Positions 37,048 to 46,345 are shown, counted from the first letter of the stretch. The stretch: 64,000 nt of DNA from Mycobacterium pseudokansasii (GCF_900566075.1 NZ_UPHU01000001.1:2480001-2544000), one strand, 5' to 3'. The notes: generated from the sequence alone by a model not told the origin. Program-made: numbers and translations.

Positions 37048-37570
37048 ATGCTGACCGGCGGTCGCGACCCGACGCTCGCGCTTGCCCTCCGCCGCCGCAA
37101 CCATGTGCGACACCTCCGCCTCTGGCAGAAAGAGGGCCTGCGGCGGCGCGTGCACAGCCATCGCGAGTGGGCTGGCGTGTCGTCGGCGCCGGAAATGGTT
37201 GCCAATGCTCCGAAGGTGTTGTGGGCCATGGATTTCCAGTTCGACACCACCATCGAAGGTAAGTCCGTCAAGATCGCGTCGTTGCTCGATCAGCATACCG
37301 GCGAAGCGCTGCAGCGCTCGATCACCGCGGAGCGCCTGATCGAGGGAAGTGCGCAGGCGTTCGCCGCGGCCGGCGGGCTTCCGCCGCTGCTGCGCATGGA
37401 CAACGGACCAGAGTTGGTTTGTCAAGCGCTGCAAGAGTCTTGAGTTGCGCAACGATGGCTCTGCTGTATCCCGCCGGGGACGCCGTGGAACAACGGTCAT
37501 ATCCATTCGTTCAACAATCGGCTACGACGGGCGTGTCTCGACCGCAATCGGCCGCATTGTGCCAGCCACC
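37048..37570 (+). pseudogene. IS3-family OrfB remnant
   Basis: LWQKEGLRRRVHSHREWAG, LWAMDFQFDTTIEGKS and LLRMDNGPELVCQALQ are the DDE core of an IS3-type transposase; TGA 37441 ends the frame. In another frame CCIPPGTPWNNGHIHSFNNR continues the family, with the usual catalytic Glu before SFNN changed to His. No ends are recognised. Confidence 0.78.
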
Positions 37571-37622
37571 CTGGGTGAGCAAGCGGCTGGCATCGAGCAC
37601 CGCTGACCCTGACGATGGGGGA

Positions 37623-38309
37623 CTATTTCGTTCGTGGTGTCGCCACCAGCCATTCCGACGAGTCCGGGTCAGCGGTGTCTAGTCCCATCCCCACCTCTTT
37701 GAGCAAGGCTTTGAGTTCGTCGGTTGTCACGTGATGGGCTTCGAACGATTGGGTCAGTCTTTTGTCGTCGTAGTCCAGGGTGAACTCGCCAACGACGGTC
37801 CCGTCGTGGTTGGCGAGGATCGTCATCGTCTGAAGCATCTGACCATCGGACCGCTGGTAACTGCCCGGTGGTCGCTGTGCGAACCACTCCAATGGCCGCC
37901 ACTGGATGATGGCCTTGCCGTCCGGCTTGAGGTGGTGGGCGATGGTCGCCAGGAGGCGCCTGCGGAATTCGAGACCCGGGTAGTTGATCAAGCTGCTGGC
38001 CAGCAGGACGGCGTCGAATTTCTCGGCAAGCCGCAGGTGCTCGATGCGGGCTTGGACCGTTCGCCCGGGGCGGACGTGGGCAAGCATGTCGGCGGAGTCG
38101 TCCACCGCGGTGAGTTGATGGCCGAGTTCGGACAGCGGATTAGCGATTCGGCCGGCACCGGATCCCAGGTCCAACACCGAGCTTGCCGGGTTGAGCATTG
38201 CGGCAATGACCTGCACCTCGGCGTCCCCCGACACCCGGCGGTAGATCTCGACCACGCTGCCGTCGGAGGTTATCGGGCCGCCGGAACCCGGTTCGCCGCT
38301 GCTGGGCAT
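37623..38309 (-). CDS. Class I SAM-dependent methyltransferase
   Basis: A 228-residue Rossmann methyltransferase with motif I VLDLGSGAGRI at about 45-55, acidic loop LTAVDDSADML, motif IV FDAVLLASSLINYP and a C-terminal beta region. The acceptor substrate cannot be told. ATG 38309 has AGGACAGCAGG upstream; an in-frame TTG at 38408 is less likely. It is the last gene of a minus-strand series P450 (38649-39854), 26-codon peptide gene (38422-38502), methyltransferase, so it could act on the peptide or on a P450 product. Close family to generic Methyltransf_25 enzymes. Confidence 0.85.
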   Translation of the reverse strand: MPSSGEPGSGGPITSDGSVVEIYRRVSGDAEVQVIAAMLNPASSVLDLGSGAGRIANPLSELGHQLTAVDDSADMLAHVRPGRTVQARIEHLRLAEKFDAVLLASSLINYPGLEFRRRLLATIAHHLKPDGKAIIQWRPLEWFAQRPPGSYQRSDGQMLQTMTILANHDGTVVGEFTLDYDDKRLTQSFEAHHVTTDELKALLKEVGMGLDTADPDSSEWLVATPRTK

Positions 38310-38421
38310 GCGATGTACCTGCTGTCCTGTCGTGCGCCGCCGGGCCAGCGGGGATGATGCAGACCTGCCGATCAAATTCCCGCTGGCCCTATCGGCTAGT
38401 GGATCCAACCGATGGTCACCG

Positions 38422-38502
38422 TCAGTCGACGATGTTGTCGACGACGAACGAGATCAACGCGTAGGGCGTCTCGTGTGCATTGAACAAGAGCTCGTGGGAC
38501 AC
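38422..38502 (-). CDS. 26-residue peptide gene, copy B of a small-protein family
   Basis: GTG 38502 to TGA 38422 encodes 26 residues preceded by a strong GAAAGGAG seven bases upstream. It starts with SHELLFNAHETPY and ends SFVVDNIVD. It has the same length as copy A at 33034-33114 with 11 of 25 positions identical. It also resembles the C-terminus of the 67-residue product of 43125-43328 (HEVLF and FVADNIPD). It lies between a P450 and a methyltransferase on the same strand. It could be a precursor peptide for these enzymes or an independent small regulator; neither is shown. Confidence 0.7.
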   Translation of the reverse strand: MSHELLFNAHETPYALISFVVDNIVD

Positions 38503-38600
38503 GATCAATCTCCTTTCTTGATCAATGATTCGTATCTATCAACATCTCCGATTCTCGTTACATATTGGACAAATGTGTATCCCCTCGCTGGGTAAGAAAC

Positions 38601-38622
38601 GTGTCCCCCAGATGGGGGACAC
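38601..38622. terminator. Perfect hairpin GTGTCCCCCA / TGGGGGACAC after P450 gene
   Basis: Ten-bp arms with a 2-base loop, 27 bp beyond the P450 stop and about 98 bp before the peptide start. It may end P450 transcription or attenuate read-through into the peptide and methyltransferase genes. As a palindrome it could also be an operator for the peptide promoter. Confidence 0.55.
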
Positions 38623-38648
38623 GGCGCGCGTCGCCTGACGGGTGAGTG

Positions 38649-39854
38649 TTATCCCAGCATGACGGGTAGCTCGGCGTATCGATTGAGCAGCGGGATCGGT
38701 TCGAGACGAAGCTCCTCCGGGGCGACGGCCAGGGTGAGACCAGGGAAGCGGGTGATCAAGCCGGCAATCGCGATGCGGGCCTCCATCCGCGCGAGATGTG
38801 AGCCCAGACAGAAGTGACTACCTCGGCTGAAGGCCAGGTGGTTGTTGGGCTTGCGGGTGATATCGAAGCGGTCGGGATCGTCGAACTCGGCGGGGTCGCG
38901 GTTGGCAGACGTCAGCAGCGGCACCACCATCGATCCGCGCGGAATGGTGACGCCGTGCACGACGATGTCCTCGGCGGCGAACGTGGTCGCCTCGGTGCTG
39001 CCCACGGTGCCGGTATAACGCAGGACCTCTTCGACGGCGCTGCCGATGAGATCGGGTCGTCGCTGTAGCAGGCTTAGCTGTTCGGGGTGGGTGAGCAGGG
39101 CGGCTATTCCGTTGGTGATCACGTTCGGGGTGGTTTGGTAGTCGCCGGTGATGAGCAGGAACGCCATCGCGATGATCTCGTCGTCCGATAGCCGGTCGCC
39201 GTTGTCGCTGGCCTCAATCATCACGGTGATGATGTCTTGCCCCGGGTCGCCGCGGCGCTGTTGGACCAGATTCCGCAGATGGTCGACGAACTCGTCCATC
39301 CGCTGCGCTGCGCCTTCGCTGCCGCCGGCCAACATCATCTCGAACAGCGAGTCGATGTAATCGTAGAAGGCGGACCGATCCTGAGCGGGTATGCCGACCA
39401 TCTCGCTGATCACCGTGGTCGGGATCGGCAGCGCATAGTCGCGTTGTAGGTCGATCCGCTGTCCTGCCTTAATCCCGTCGAGCACGACACGGGTGACGGT
39501 CTGTACTCGATCGCCAAGGCGTGCGATTGCGCGTGGGGTAAACGGCCGGCTGACCAGTTTGCGCAGCCGCAGGTGCGCGGGATCGTCCTGATACACCATG
39601 GTGCCGGTGGTGAGCATGCGGATGGCTTCGGGCAACGGCAGGTGTTCGGCGCCCTCCACGACGCGCCGGATTCGCGGGTCGGTGACCACGTCCACGCAGT
39701 CTTGGTAACGGGAGATGAAGTAGACGTCCCGGTCAGGTGGCCGCAGGGCCAGCCGCCCCCGGTAGACCGGGGCATTGCGGCGCATCCAGTCGTAGTAGCG
39801 GTGTTGGTCGGCGTTGAACTCCGCCGTGCCTACCGTGATGGGGTGGCTGATCAA
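38649..39854 (-). CDS. Cytochrome P450
   Basis: A 401-residue bacterial P450 with the EXXR helix (EEVLRYT), the heme loop FSRGSHFCLG (Cys about 349) and the ERR-triad region near DPDRF. The I-helix reads LLITGDYQTTPNV where AGHETT is usual, so the acid of the proton-relay pair is Gln and the Gly is Asp. It would need ferredoxin and reductase partners. TTG 39854 begins MISHPITVG and sits 7 bp after the stop of the metallopeptidase gene. Substrate unknown; the neighbours are a 26-codon peptide gene and a methyltransferase. Confidence 0.93.
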   Translation of the reverse strand: MISHPITVGTAEFNADQHRYYDWMRRNAPVYRGRLALRPPDRDVYFISRYQDCVDVVTDPRIRRVVEGAEHLPLPEAIRMLTTGTMVYQDDPAHLRLRKLVSRPFTPRAIARLGDRVQTVTRVVLDGIKAGQRIDLQRDYALPIPTTVISEMVGIPAQDRSAFYDYIDSLFEMMLAGGSEGAAQRMDEFVDHLRNLVQQRRGDPGQDIITVMIEASDNGDRLSDDEIIAMAFLLITGDYQTTPNVITNGIAALLTHPEQLSLLQRRPDLIGSAVEEVLRYTGTVGSTEATTFAAEDIVVHGVTIPRGSMVVPLLTSANRDPAEFDDPDRFDITRKPNNHLAFSRGSHFCLGSHLARMEARIAIAGLITRFPGLTLAVAPEELRLEPIPLLNRYAELPVMLG

Positions 39855-39861
39855 CCCGGCT

Positions 39862-40746
39862 CTATCCCAGGTCGGTGGTGGTGAAGGTGTCGCACTTGTT
39901 GGGGTCGCCGGTCTGATAGCCGATGGTGAACCACTTCTGCCGCTGCGCCGACGAGCCGTGTGTCCATGTCTCGGGGTTGGTGCGTCCGTTTACCTGCTGC
40001 TGGATGCGGTCATCGCCGACCGACGCCGCGGCCGAGAGTGCGTCTTGAATGTCCTTGTCGCTCAACGGCTGCAGGTACGGAACTCCGGTGCTCTGCTGTT
40101 TGACGGTCGACGCGTAGTACGCCCAGACGCCGGCATAGCAGTCGGCCTGCAACTCGGTGCGCACCCCGTTGCCGCCGGCGCCCTGCGCGCCTTGCTGGGC
40201 GCGGCCCAGCACGCTCAGCAGGTTTTGCACGTGATGGCCGTATTCGTGAGCCACCACATATTCTTCGGCGAAAGGCCCACCGCTGGAACCGAATTGGGTG
40301 ACCAGTACCTGGAAGAAGTCGGTGTCGAAGTACGCGGTCTTGTCCACCGGGCAGTAGAACGGGCCGACGTCGCTGCTGGCCGGGCCGCAACCGGTGCTGA
40401 CCTGACCGCTGAACAGCCGCAGATGCGGGCGGGTGTAGCGGTTGGGCATCAGCTGCTTCCATACCGCGTCCAGGGAGTTGCCGGTCGCCACCACCCGGCA
40501 CTGCACGTACTTGTTGGCGTCGGCGCCGGTCTTGCACCGGCTCAGGTCGAAGCCGGGTGCCACGGCCTCGCGATTGTCAACGGGCTGCTGGCTCATGATG
40601 CCGCCGGGGTCGACGCCAAGGAACAGGGCGACCACCACGATCAGCAGCCCGCCGATGCCGCCGCCGATGGCCATCCGCCCGCCGGGAAAACCGCCCGACG
40701 ACGACGCGGTGCTGGTGTCGATCTGCATACCCTCGTTGAAGGTCAT
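39862..40746 (-). CDS. Neutral zinc metallopeptidase, YpfJ-like (Rv2575)
   Basis: A 294-residue membrane-anchored protease of the YpfJ/zinc metallopeptidase family (PF04228). One membrane helix at about 29-46 (GIGGLLIVVVALFLGV), then an extracytoplasmic domain with the HEXXH-type site HEYGHH at 167-172 and the downstream Glu in ELQADCYAG. It matches Rv2575 (293 residues) over its full length. It lies 42 bp after the SRPBCC gene. In M. tuberculosis it faces Rv2576c; here the accessory insertion separates them. Confidence 0.92.
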   Translation of the reverse strand: MTFNEGMQIDTSTASSSGGFPGGRMAIGGGIGGLLIVVVALFLGVDPGGIMSQQPVDNREAVAPGFDLSRCKTGADANKYVQCRVVATGNSLDAVWKQLMPNRYTRPHLRLFSGQVSTGCGPASSDVGPFYCPVDKTAYFDTDFFQVLVTQFGSSGGPFAEEYVVAHEYGHHVQNLLSVLGRAQQGAQGAGGNGVRTELQADCYAGVWAYYASTVKQQSTGVPYLQPLSDKDIQDALSAAASVGDDRIQQQVNGRTNPETWTHGSSAQRQKWFTIGYQTGDPNKCDTFTTTDLG

Positions 40747-40788
40747 CGCGCGCTCCCCAATCCGGACCGCCTACCGGGTCGAACCAGC

Positions 40789-41316
40789 CTAACCCTGGTT
40801 CCCGGTGGCGAACCGCGCGTCGGTGTATCTGCGCAGGTTGGCCAGGAACCGGCGCAGCGCCAGGTTTAGCAGCGGCCGGAACACGAACATGCCCAGGACC
40901 GCCGGGCCGGCGGGCTTTTGCGCCATGGTCCAGGTGAGCCGGCAGCCATCGGGGATAACCTCGACCCGGTAATCCTCGGCAAATGCGGCGACCGCTTGGG
41001 TCGAGCATTCATTGAACCGAAATGCCATGCGGTGTACCGGTTCCCAGACCAGAAATTCCTCATTGGCCTCCATGCCCCCGTGCATGTCGACGGTGCGGGT
41101 GGTGCCGACGTGATAGGGCTGCGGACTGGTCCAGGTCACCTTCTTGATCGCCGATGCCCAGCGCGGCCAGGCGTCCGCGTCGGCGAGCACCTCGAACAAT
41201 TGCTCGGGGGTGATGGCCAGGTCGACGCTGCTGCGGAACAGGTATGGCGCCTCACCGGAATCCGGGTCGAGAAAGGTCAACTCGACACGCTCGCAGGGAA
41301 ACATGACTACAGACAT
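40789..41316 (-). CDS. SRPBCC-family protein (Rv2574)
   Basis: A 175-residue START/SRPBCC helix-grip protein (FRSSVDLAITPEQLFEVLAD, WASAIKKVTWTSP and RLTWTMAQKP). These proteins bind hydrophobic ligands or act as polyketide cyclase-like enzymes; no ligand is known here. It is the homologue of Rv2574. The first 30 residues before the domain are weakly conserved, so the start at 41316 could be a little late or early. Probably co-transcribed with the metallopeptidase. Confidence 0.88.
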   Translation of the reverse strand: MSVVMFPCERVELTFLDPDSGEAPYLFRSSVDLAITPEQLFEVLADADAWPRWASAIKKVTWTSPQPYHVGTTRTVDMHGGMEANEEFLVWEPVHRMAFRFNECSTQAVAAFAEDYRVEVIPDGCRLTWTMAQKPAGPAVLGMFVFRPLLNLALRRFLANLRRYTDARFATGNQG

Positions 41317-41756
41317 TAAGCCGACATAAAGCCGTCCGGTTAACCCGCCGACTTCGCGTGCCGTGAAGTGGCGGACTTCGCTACCCGGCGACCAGGCGGG
41401 CCGCGAACACTCTTACAAGGCGTGACGTCCGGGTCGGAGCGCCAGCGCATCTCCAGCTCGATGAGATCTGCGAAATCTGCGGAGCCTTCCCCGCATTCAG
41501 ATTGTGGAAACGCGTTGTGACACGTCGTCGGCGCCGGATGGCTGGGGTTGTGTTCAACGACCAAATTTCGGCGCCTTCGGCGGCTGTAACGCCGGCAATC
41601 GCCCAGCCTTGCGAAGGCCCGGGCCGCACCAGCTTTGAGAACAATCCCGCGCATATCCGGGAGATGGCCCCAGACAGCGTCGCCGGAGCATACCTTCTGC
41701 TGGCTGGTTATGCATGCCGATGACAGTCAGATCACGCGGATTGACGAAGGTGCCAG
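41317..41756. other. Intergenic region, 440 bp, before PE_PGRS
   Basis: No convincing gene. It separates two divergent transcripts and should hold promoters for Rv2574-type and PE_PGRS genes, but I see no clear hexamers or operators. Confidence 0.4.
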
Positions 41757-43094
41757 ATGTCGTTTGTCATTGCGACGCCGGACATGGTAGCGCTGGCGGC
41801 AGCGGACCTCGCGGATATCGGCTCGGGGCTGACCGCGGCCAATGCCGCGGCCGCGGTCCCGACAAGCGGGTTGGTGGCCGCCGCTGCTGACGAGGTGTCG
41901 CAGGCAATTGCGGCGGTATTTTCCAGCTACGCCCAGCAGTACCAGGCGCTGAGCGCTCAGGTAGCCGCAGTGCAGGGCTAGTTCGTGCGGGCGCTGACAG
42001 ATGCCGGGAACGCGTACGCGGCCGCTGAGGCAGCAAATGTTTCGCCGTTGCAGACCCTGGAGTAATTCCTGCTTGGCGCGATCAATGGCCCTACCATCGC
42101 GGGCCGCCCCTTGATCGGTAATGGCACCAACGGGGCCCCGGGAACAGGGGAACCCGGTGGGCCTGGTGGTTATCTGTTGGGCAACGGCGGCAACGGCGGC
42201 TCCGGTGCCCCCGGGCAGGCCGGGGGTGCCGGCGGGGCCGCCGGATTGCTCGGCAACGGCGGGGCTGGCGGCGTCGGAGGTACCGGCGCGTCGGGCGGCA
42301 GAGGCGGTACCGGAGGGTGGCTGTGGGGTAACGGCGGTGCTGGTGGGGCCGGCGGGACCGGCGGCGGCGCCGGTGGCTCAGGTGGTAACGCGCTGTTCTT
42401 AGGCTTTGGTGGCAACGGCGGCCCTGGCGGGGTCGCGAGCGGATCCGGTAACGGCGGGGCCGGGGGGGCCGGCGGCGGCGGTGCACTCATCGCCATCGGC
42501 GGGGCCGGCGGCGCCGGCGGCGCCGCAACCACGGGAACCGGCGGTGGCGGCGGTCTCACCTTGGCCGCGGACTTCCTTGGGTTTGGCCTGTTTCACGGTG
42601 GCGCCGGCGGGGATGGTGGAATCGCCACCGGGACCGGTGGCATCGGCGGGGCGGGTGGCAATGGCAGTAGCATCACCGCGCTCTGGGGCTTGTACAGCGG
42701 CGGCGCCGGCGGGGATGGTGGGGCCGCCACCGGAACCGGCGGCACCGGCGGAAATGGCGGCAACGGGGGCTTTGCGACGGGGGCTGGGATCGGGTGGGGC
42801 GGGGCCGGCGGACATGGCGGCGCGGCTCCCACCGGTACCGGCGGCGATGGCGGCGCCGGTGCCGACGGCGGCGGCATCATCGGCTCGGGTGGCAACGGCG
42901 GTGACGCGGGTAGCGGCGTCGGTGCTGCTAACGGCGGCAACGGCGGCAACGCCGGAATAGCGGCCAACGGCATGTTCGCCCCGTCCGTCTACGGCAATGG
43001 CGGCAACGGCGGCAACGGCGTCAACGGTGGAAGCGGCGGCAAAGGCGGCAGCGCCGGCTCGCTCGGCACACCGGGACGGAACGGATCGCCGTAG
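41757..43094 (+). pseudogene. PE_PGRS protein with two in-frame stop codons
   Basis: One continuous frame of 445 codons: PE domain from [20 protein letters not shown], the linker VSPLQTLE, the GRPLI motif and a PGRS domain of Gly-Gly-Ala/Asn repeats to 43094. It is broken by TAG at 41979-41981 and TAA at 42063-42065. Both fall where related proteins have Gln, so each is one C-to-T change (CAG, CAA). A 74-residue PE-only peptide can still be made. No frameshifts are present in a repeat that is prone to them, so loss seems recent. Confidence 0.85.
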
Positions 43095-43124
43095 CTTGCC
43101 TAGCGGCGAATACTGCCACCTGCC

Positions 43125-43328
43125 CTAGTCGGGGATGTTGTCGGCGACAAACGCGAAGAAGCACGCCGAGTGGATCGAGGCGTGTGTCTCTTGAAACAAG
43201 ACCTCGTGCGTTATCGCGGGTGTGCGGCCGCCCTCGTCGTGCCCGAGGACAGCACCGGCCGCGACGCCCATGGCGGCAATGGCGATCCCGGCGCCGACCG
43301 GCTTGAGTCCGATCTTGCGATCCGTCAT
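43125..43328 (-). CDS. 67-residue membrane peptide, relative of the 26-residue family
   Basis: ATG 43328 with AGGAG six bases upstream encodes 67 residues. An N-terminal hydrophobic segment (AGIAIAAMGVAAGAVLG) is followed by a polar linker and a C-terminal block THEVLF...FVADNIPD that mirrors the 26-residue peptide of 38422-38502. No known family. It lies alone between the PE_PGRS and the PanE-like gene. The hydrophobic part may be a signal or membrane anchor, putting the conserved block outside the cell. Confidence 0.7.
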   Translation of the reverse strand: MTDRKIGLKPVGAGIAIAAMGVAAGAVLGHDEGGRTPAITHEVLFQETHASIHSACFFAFVADNIPD

Positions 43329-43544
43329 GTGGAACTCCTGTTCGAGTTGCTGATGTCAGTGCTTGCCTTCGCCACCGTCGGCACGATGTCATTGAGCTTC
43401 GATGGTGCCCGAAACCCACCCGTCTGTACCAGCGTGCACTGCGATGCGACGATCGCTTGTTTGACTCGGACGATAAACGAAGCTTATTGCCCCAGGTCGT
43501 CAGGCTACGGCGATGCGCCTTCACGGTGGCCCACTGCCGAGCGG

Positions 43545-44414
43545 TCAGCCCGGGCCGTCGCTGGCCGCTGCCAACAGCGGCACCACGACGTCGCTGATCG
43601 GGGTCGCCAGGCCGTGGGCGCGGGCCTTGCGGACGATCACGCCGTTGCGCAGGTCCCATTCCAGGCGCCGACGAGCTTCCCGGTCGGCAAGGATCGAGGT
43701 GCCCATGTCCTCGGGGGCCGACCGGAACAGATTCACCATCTCCTCGACTGCGTCTTCGCCGAGCCGGGCACCCTCGGCGCGCGCCACCGTCAGGCATTCG
43801 GCGACGTAGCGGCGCGACAACGCAGCGACGTCGTCGCGGCGGAACATTCCGGACCGTCGCCCCGACAGTGCCATCAATCCGGCCAGCGCGTTGAGCACCA
43901 GCTTGCGCCACAGCACGGTGGTGAAATCGGGATCGCAGTCCACCCGGGCGCCCGCGCCGCGCAGCAGCTCGGCCAAGGCTTCCGCCGCCGGCCCGGTCGG
44001 CAGAACCAGTGCGGCCTCGCCGCGCAACCGCACCCAGCCCTCCGGCTGAGTTTCGGCGGAAAACCATACGCTGCCCGCGACGACGGTCGACGACGGGCAG
44101 TGCGGCTGCACCTGCTCGACCTGTTCCACCCCGTTCTGCAGGACGGCCACCACGGTGCGCTGGTCGCACAGCCGGGACAGCCAGCCGCGTGCGTCGGAGT
44201 TCTGCGTGGCTTTGACCGTCAGGATCACCACCTCGACCGGGCCGCCGATCTCGGCCGGGTCGGTGTGGACCGGACCGGGTACCACGATGGGGTCCGCGCC
44301 GTCGGGCCGCAGTTCGATACCTCCCCGGGGGGTGTGGCCGCACAGCAGCACCCGGTGGCCGGCCGCGTGCAGCAGCGCGGCCACCGTCGTGCCGACGGCG
44401 CCGGGGCCGATCAC
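43545..44414 (-). CDS. Ketopantoate reductase (PanE/ApbA)-family protein (Rv2573)
   Basis: A 289-residue NADP-dependent reductase-like protein: Rossmann motif [22 protein letters not shown], the C-terminal helical domain with the catalytic-type Lys in [11 protein letters not shown], and [10 protein letters not shown]. In pantothenate synthesis PanE reduces ketopantoate; whether this homologue of Rv2573 does so is unproven. GTG 44414 is the only start between an upstream in-frame TGA and the Rossmann motif, leaving almost no residues before the first strand, so the start may be damaged. Confidence 0.85.
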   Translation of the reverse strand: MIGPGAVGTTVAALLHAAGHRVLLCGHTPRGGIELRPDGADPIVVPGPVHTDPAEIGGPVEVVILTVKATQNSDARGWLSRLCDQRTVVAVLQNGVEQVEQVQPHCPSSTVVAGSVWFSAETQPEGWVRLRGEAALVLPTGPAAEALAELLRGAGARVDCDPDFTTVLWRKLVLNALAGLMALSGRRSGMFRRDDVAALSRRYVAECLTVARAEGARLGEDAVEEMVNLFRSAPEDMGTSILADREARRRLEWDLRNGVIVRKARAHGLATPISDVVVPLLAAASDGPG

Positions 44415-44514
44415 AGCGATGTTGGGTGCGATGAGCCAAAAGTACCGGGTTCATCGGGACTGCGGGCCGGACCTTAGACTGGGCAGTCATTCCGACCGCA
44501 TGAAAGGGAGTCTT

Positions 44515-46290
44515 GTGCTGCGCAGCCACGGCGCTGGTTCACTACGGGATCGCGACGCCGGGCAGCGGGTGACGTTGGCCGGCTGGGTGGCTCGGCGCCG
44601 CGACCACGGCGGTGTCATCTTCATCGATCTGCGCGATGCCTCCGGCGTGGCGCAGGTCGTCTTCCGCGACCCCCACGTGCTGGCCCAGGCGCACCGGCTG
44701 CGCGCGGAATTCTGCGTGACGGTCTCCGGCGTCGTCGAGATCCGCCCGGAAGGCAACGCCAACCCCGAGATCGCCACCGGCGACGTCGAGGTCAACGCCA
44801 CCGCCCTGACGGTACTCGGCGAATGCGCGCCGCTGCCGTTCCAGCTCGACGAGCCCGCGGGGGAGGAGCTGCGGTTGAAGTACCGCTACCTCGACCTGCG
44901 CCGCGACGGCCCGGCAGCGGCAATCCGGTTGCGCTCCAAGGTCAACGCCGCAGCCCGTGACGTGCTGGCGCGCCATGACTTCGTCGAGATCGAGACCCCG
45001 ACGATCACCCGCTCCACCCCGGAAGGGGCGCGCGACTTCCTGGTGCCGGCCCGGTTGCACCCCGGCTCGTTCTACGCATTGCCGCAGAGCCCGCAGCTGT
45101 TCAAACAGTTGCTGATGGTGGCCGGGATGGAGCGCTACTACCAGATCGCCCGCTGCTACCGGGACGAGGACTTCCGCGCCGACCGCCAGCCCGAATTCAC
45201 CCAGCTCGACATGGAGCTGAGTTTCGTTGATGCCGAAGACATCATCGCGATCTCCGAAGAGATCCTTACCGCGCTGTGGGAGTTGATCGGCTACCGGATT
45301 CCGACGCCTATCCCGCGGATCGGCTACGCCGAGGCCATGCGGCGCTTCGGCTCCGACAAACCCGACATGCGGTTCGGCTGCGAGCTCGTCGAATGCACGG
45401 AGTTCTTCACAGACACCACATTTCGCGTCTTCCAGGCGCCCTATGTCGGCGCCGTGGTGATGCCCGGCGGAGCGACGCAGCCACGGCGCACGCTGGACGG
45501 CTGGCAGGAGTGGGCCAAGCAGCGCGGACACCGCGGGCTGGCCTACGTCCTGGTCGGCGAGGACGGCGCCCTGGGCGGTCCGGTGGCCAAGAACCTCACC
45601 GATGCCGAACGCGATGGTCTGGCCGCACACGTCGGGGCCGCACCGGGTGACTGCATCTTCTTCTCGGCGGGTCCGGCGAAGCCGTCGCGGGCGTTGCTGG
45701 GGGCGGCGCGCAGCGAGATCGCGCATCGCCTCGGCCTCATCGATCCCGATGCCTGGGCGTTTGTCTGGGTGGTCGACCCGCCACTGTTCGAGCCCGCCGA
45801 CGAGGCCACGGCCGCCGGTGACGTCGCGGTCGGCTCGGGGGCGTGGACGGCGGTGCACCACGCGTTCACCGGGCCCAAGCCGGAGTTCGAGGACCGCATC
45901 GAATCCGATCCGGGAAGCGTGCTGGCCGACGCCTACGACATCGTCTGCAACGGCCACGAGATCGGCGGCGGCTCGGTCCGTATCCACCGTCGCGACATTC
46001 AGGAGCGAGTGTTCGCGGTGATGGGTCTGGACAAGGCGGAGGCGGCAGAGAAGTTCGGTTTCCTGTTGGAGGCCTTTATGTTTGGCGCCCCGCCGCACGG
46101 CGGGATCGCGTTCGGCTGGGACCGGATCACGGCGCTGCTGGCCGGGGCGGACTCGATCCGTGAGGTGATCGCGTTCCCCAAGACCGGCGGCGGCGTCGAC
46201 CCGCTGACCAACGCGCCCGCGCCGATCACCGCCCAGCAGCGCAAGGAGTCCGGAATCGACGCCAAGCCCAAACCGGTTGACCGGGCCTAG
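44515..46290 (+). CDS. aspS: Aspartyl-tRNA synthetase (aspartate/asparagine type)
   Basis: A 591-residue class II synthetase (M. tuberculosis AspS 596). OB-fold anticodon domain 1-105, motif 1 with [18 protein letters not shown], motif 2 [16 protein letters not shown], the GAD insert about 290-410, and motif 3 GIAFGWDRI. It charges tRNA-Asp; mycobacterial AspS also charges tRNA-Asn for the amidotransferase route. GTG 44515 follows AAAGGGAG. Three residues shorter than M. tuberculosis in the first domain (RDPHVLAQ). Confidence 0.97.
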   Translation: MLRSHGAGSLRDRDAGQRVTLAGWVARRRDHGGVIFIDLRDASGVAQVVFRDPHVLAQAHRLRAEFCVTVSGVVEIRPEGNANPEIATGDVEVNATALTVLGECAPLPFQLDEPAGEELRLKYRYLDLRRDGPAAAIRLRSKVNAAARDVLARHDFVEIETPTITRSTPEGARDFLVPARLHPGSFYALPQSPQLFKQLLMVAGMERYYQIARCYRDEDFRADRQPEFTQLDMELSFVDAEDIIAISEEILTALWELIGYRIPTPIPRIGYAEAMRRFGSDKPDMRFGCELVECTEFFTDTTFRVFQAPYVGAVVMPGGATQPRRTLDGWQEWAKQRGHRGLAYVLVGEDGALGGPVAKNLTDAERDGLAAHVGAAPGDCIFFSAGPAKPSRALLGAARSEIAHRLGLIDPDAWAFVWVVDPPLFEPADEATAAGDVAVGSGAWTAVHHAFTGPKPEFEDRIESDPGSVLADAYDIVCNGHEIGGGSVRIHRRDIQERVFAVMGLDKAEAAEKFGFLLEAFMFGAPPHGGIAFGWDRITALLAGADSIREVIAFPKTGGGVDPLTNAPAPITAQQRKESGIDAKPKPVDRA

Positions 46291-46345
46291 GAGACACGCC
46301 CTGGGAGGGTGCACGGCGCATCCCGTTCTGCGGTAAGTAAGCCTG

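Noticed and set aside
38422..38502. 26-residue peptide considered as a mycofactocin precursor (MftA)
   Set aside because: It lacks the C-terminal GVY-type ending, and no mftB/mftC homologue is present.
42111..43094. Regular Gly-codon repeats considered as a DNA-level satellite or CRISPR
   Set aside because: They follow the PGRS reading frame from a PE domain and are coding repeats.
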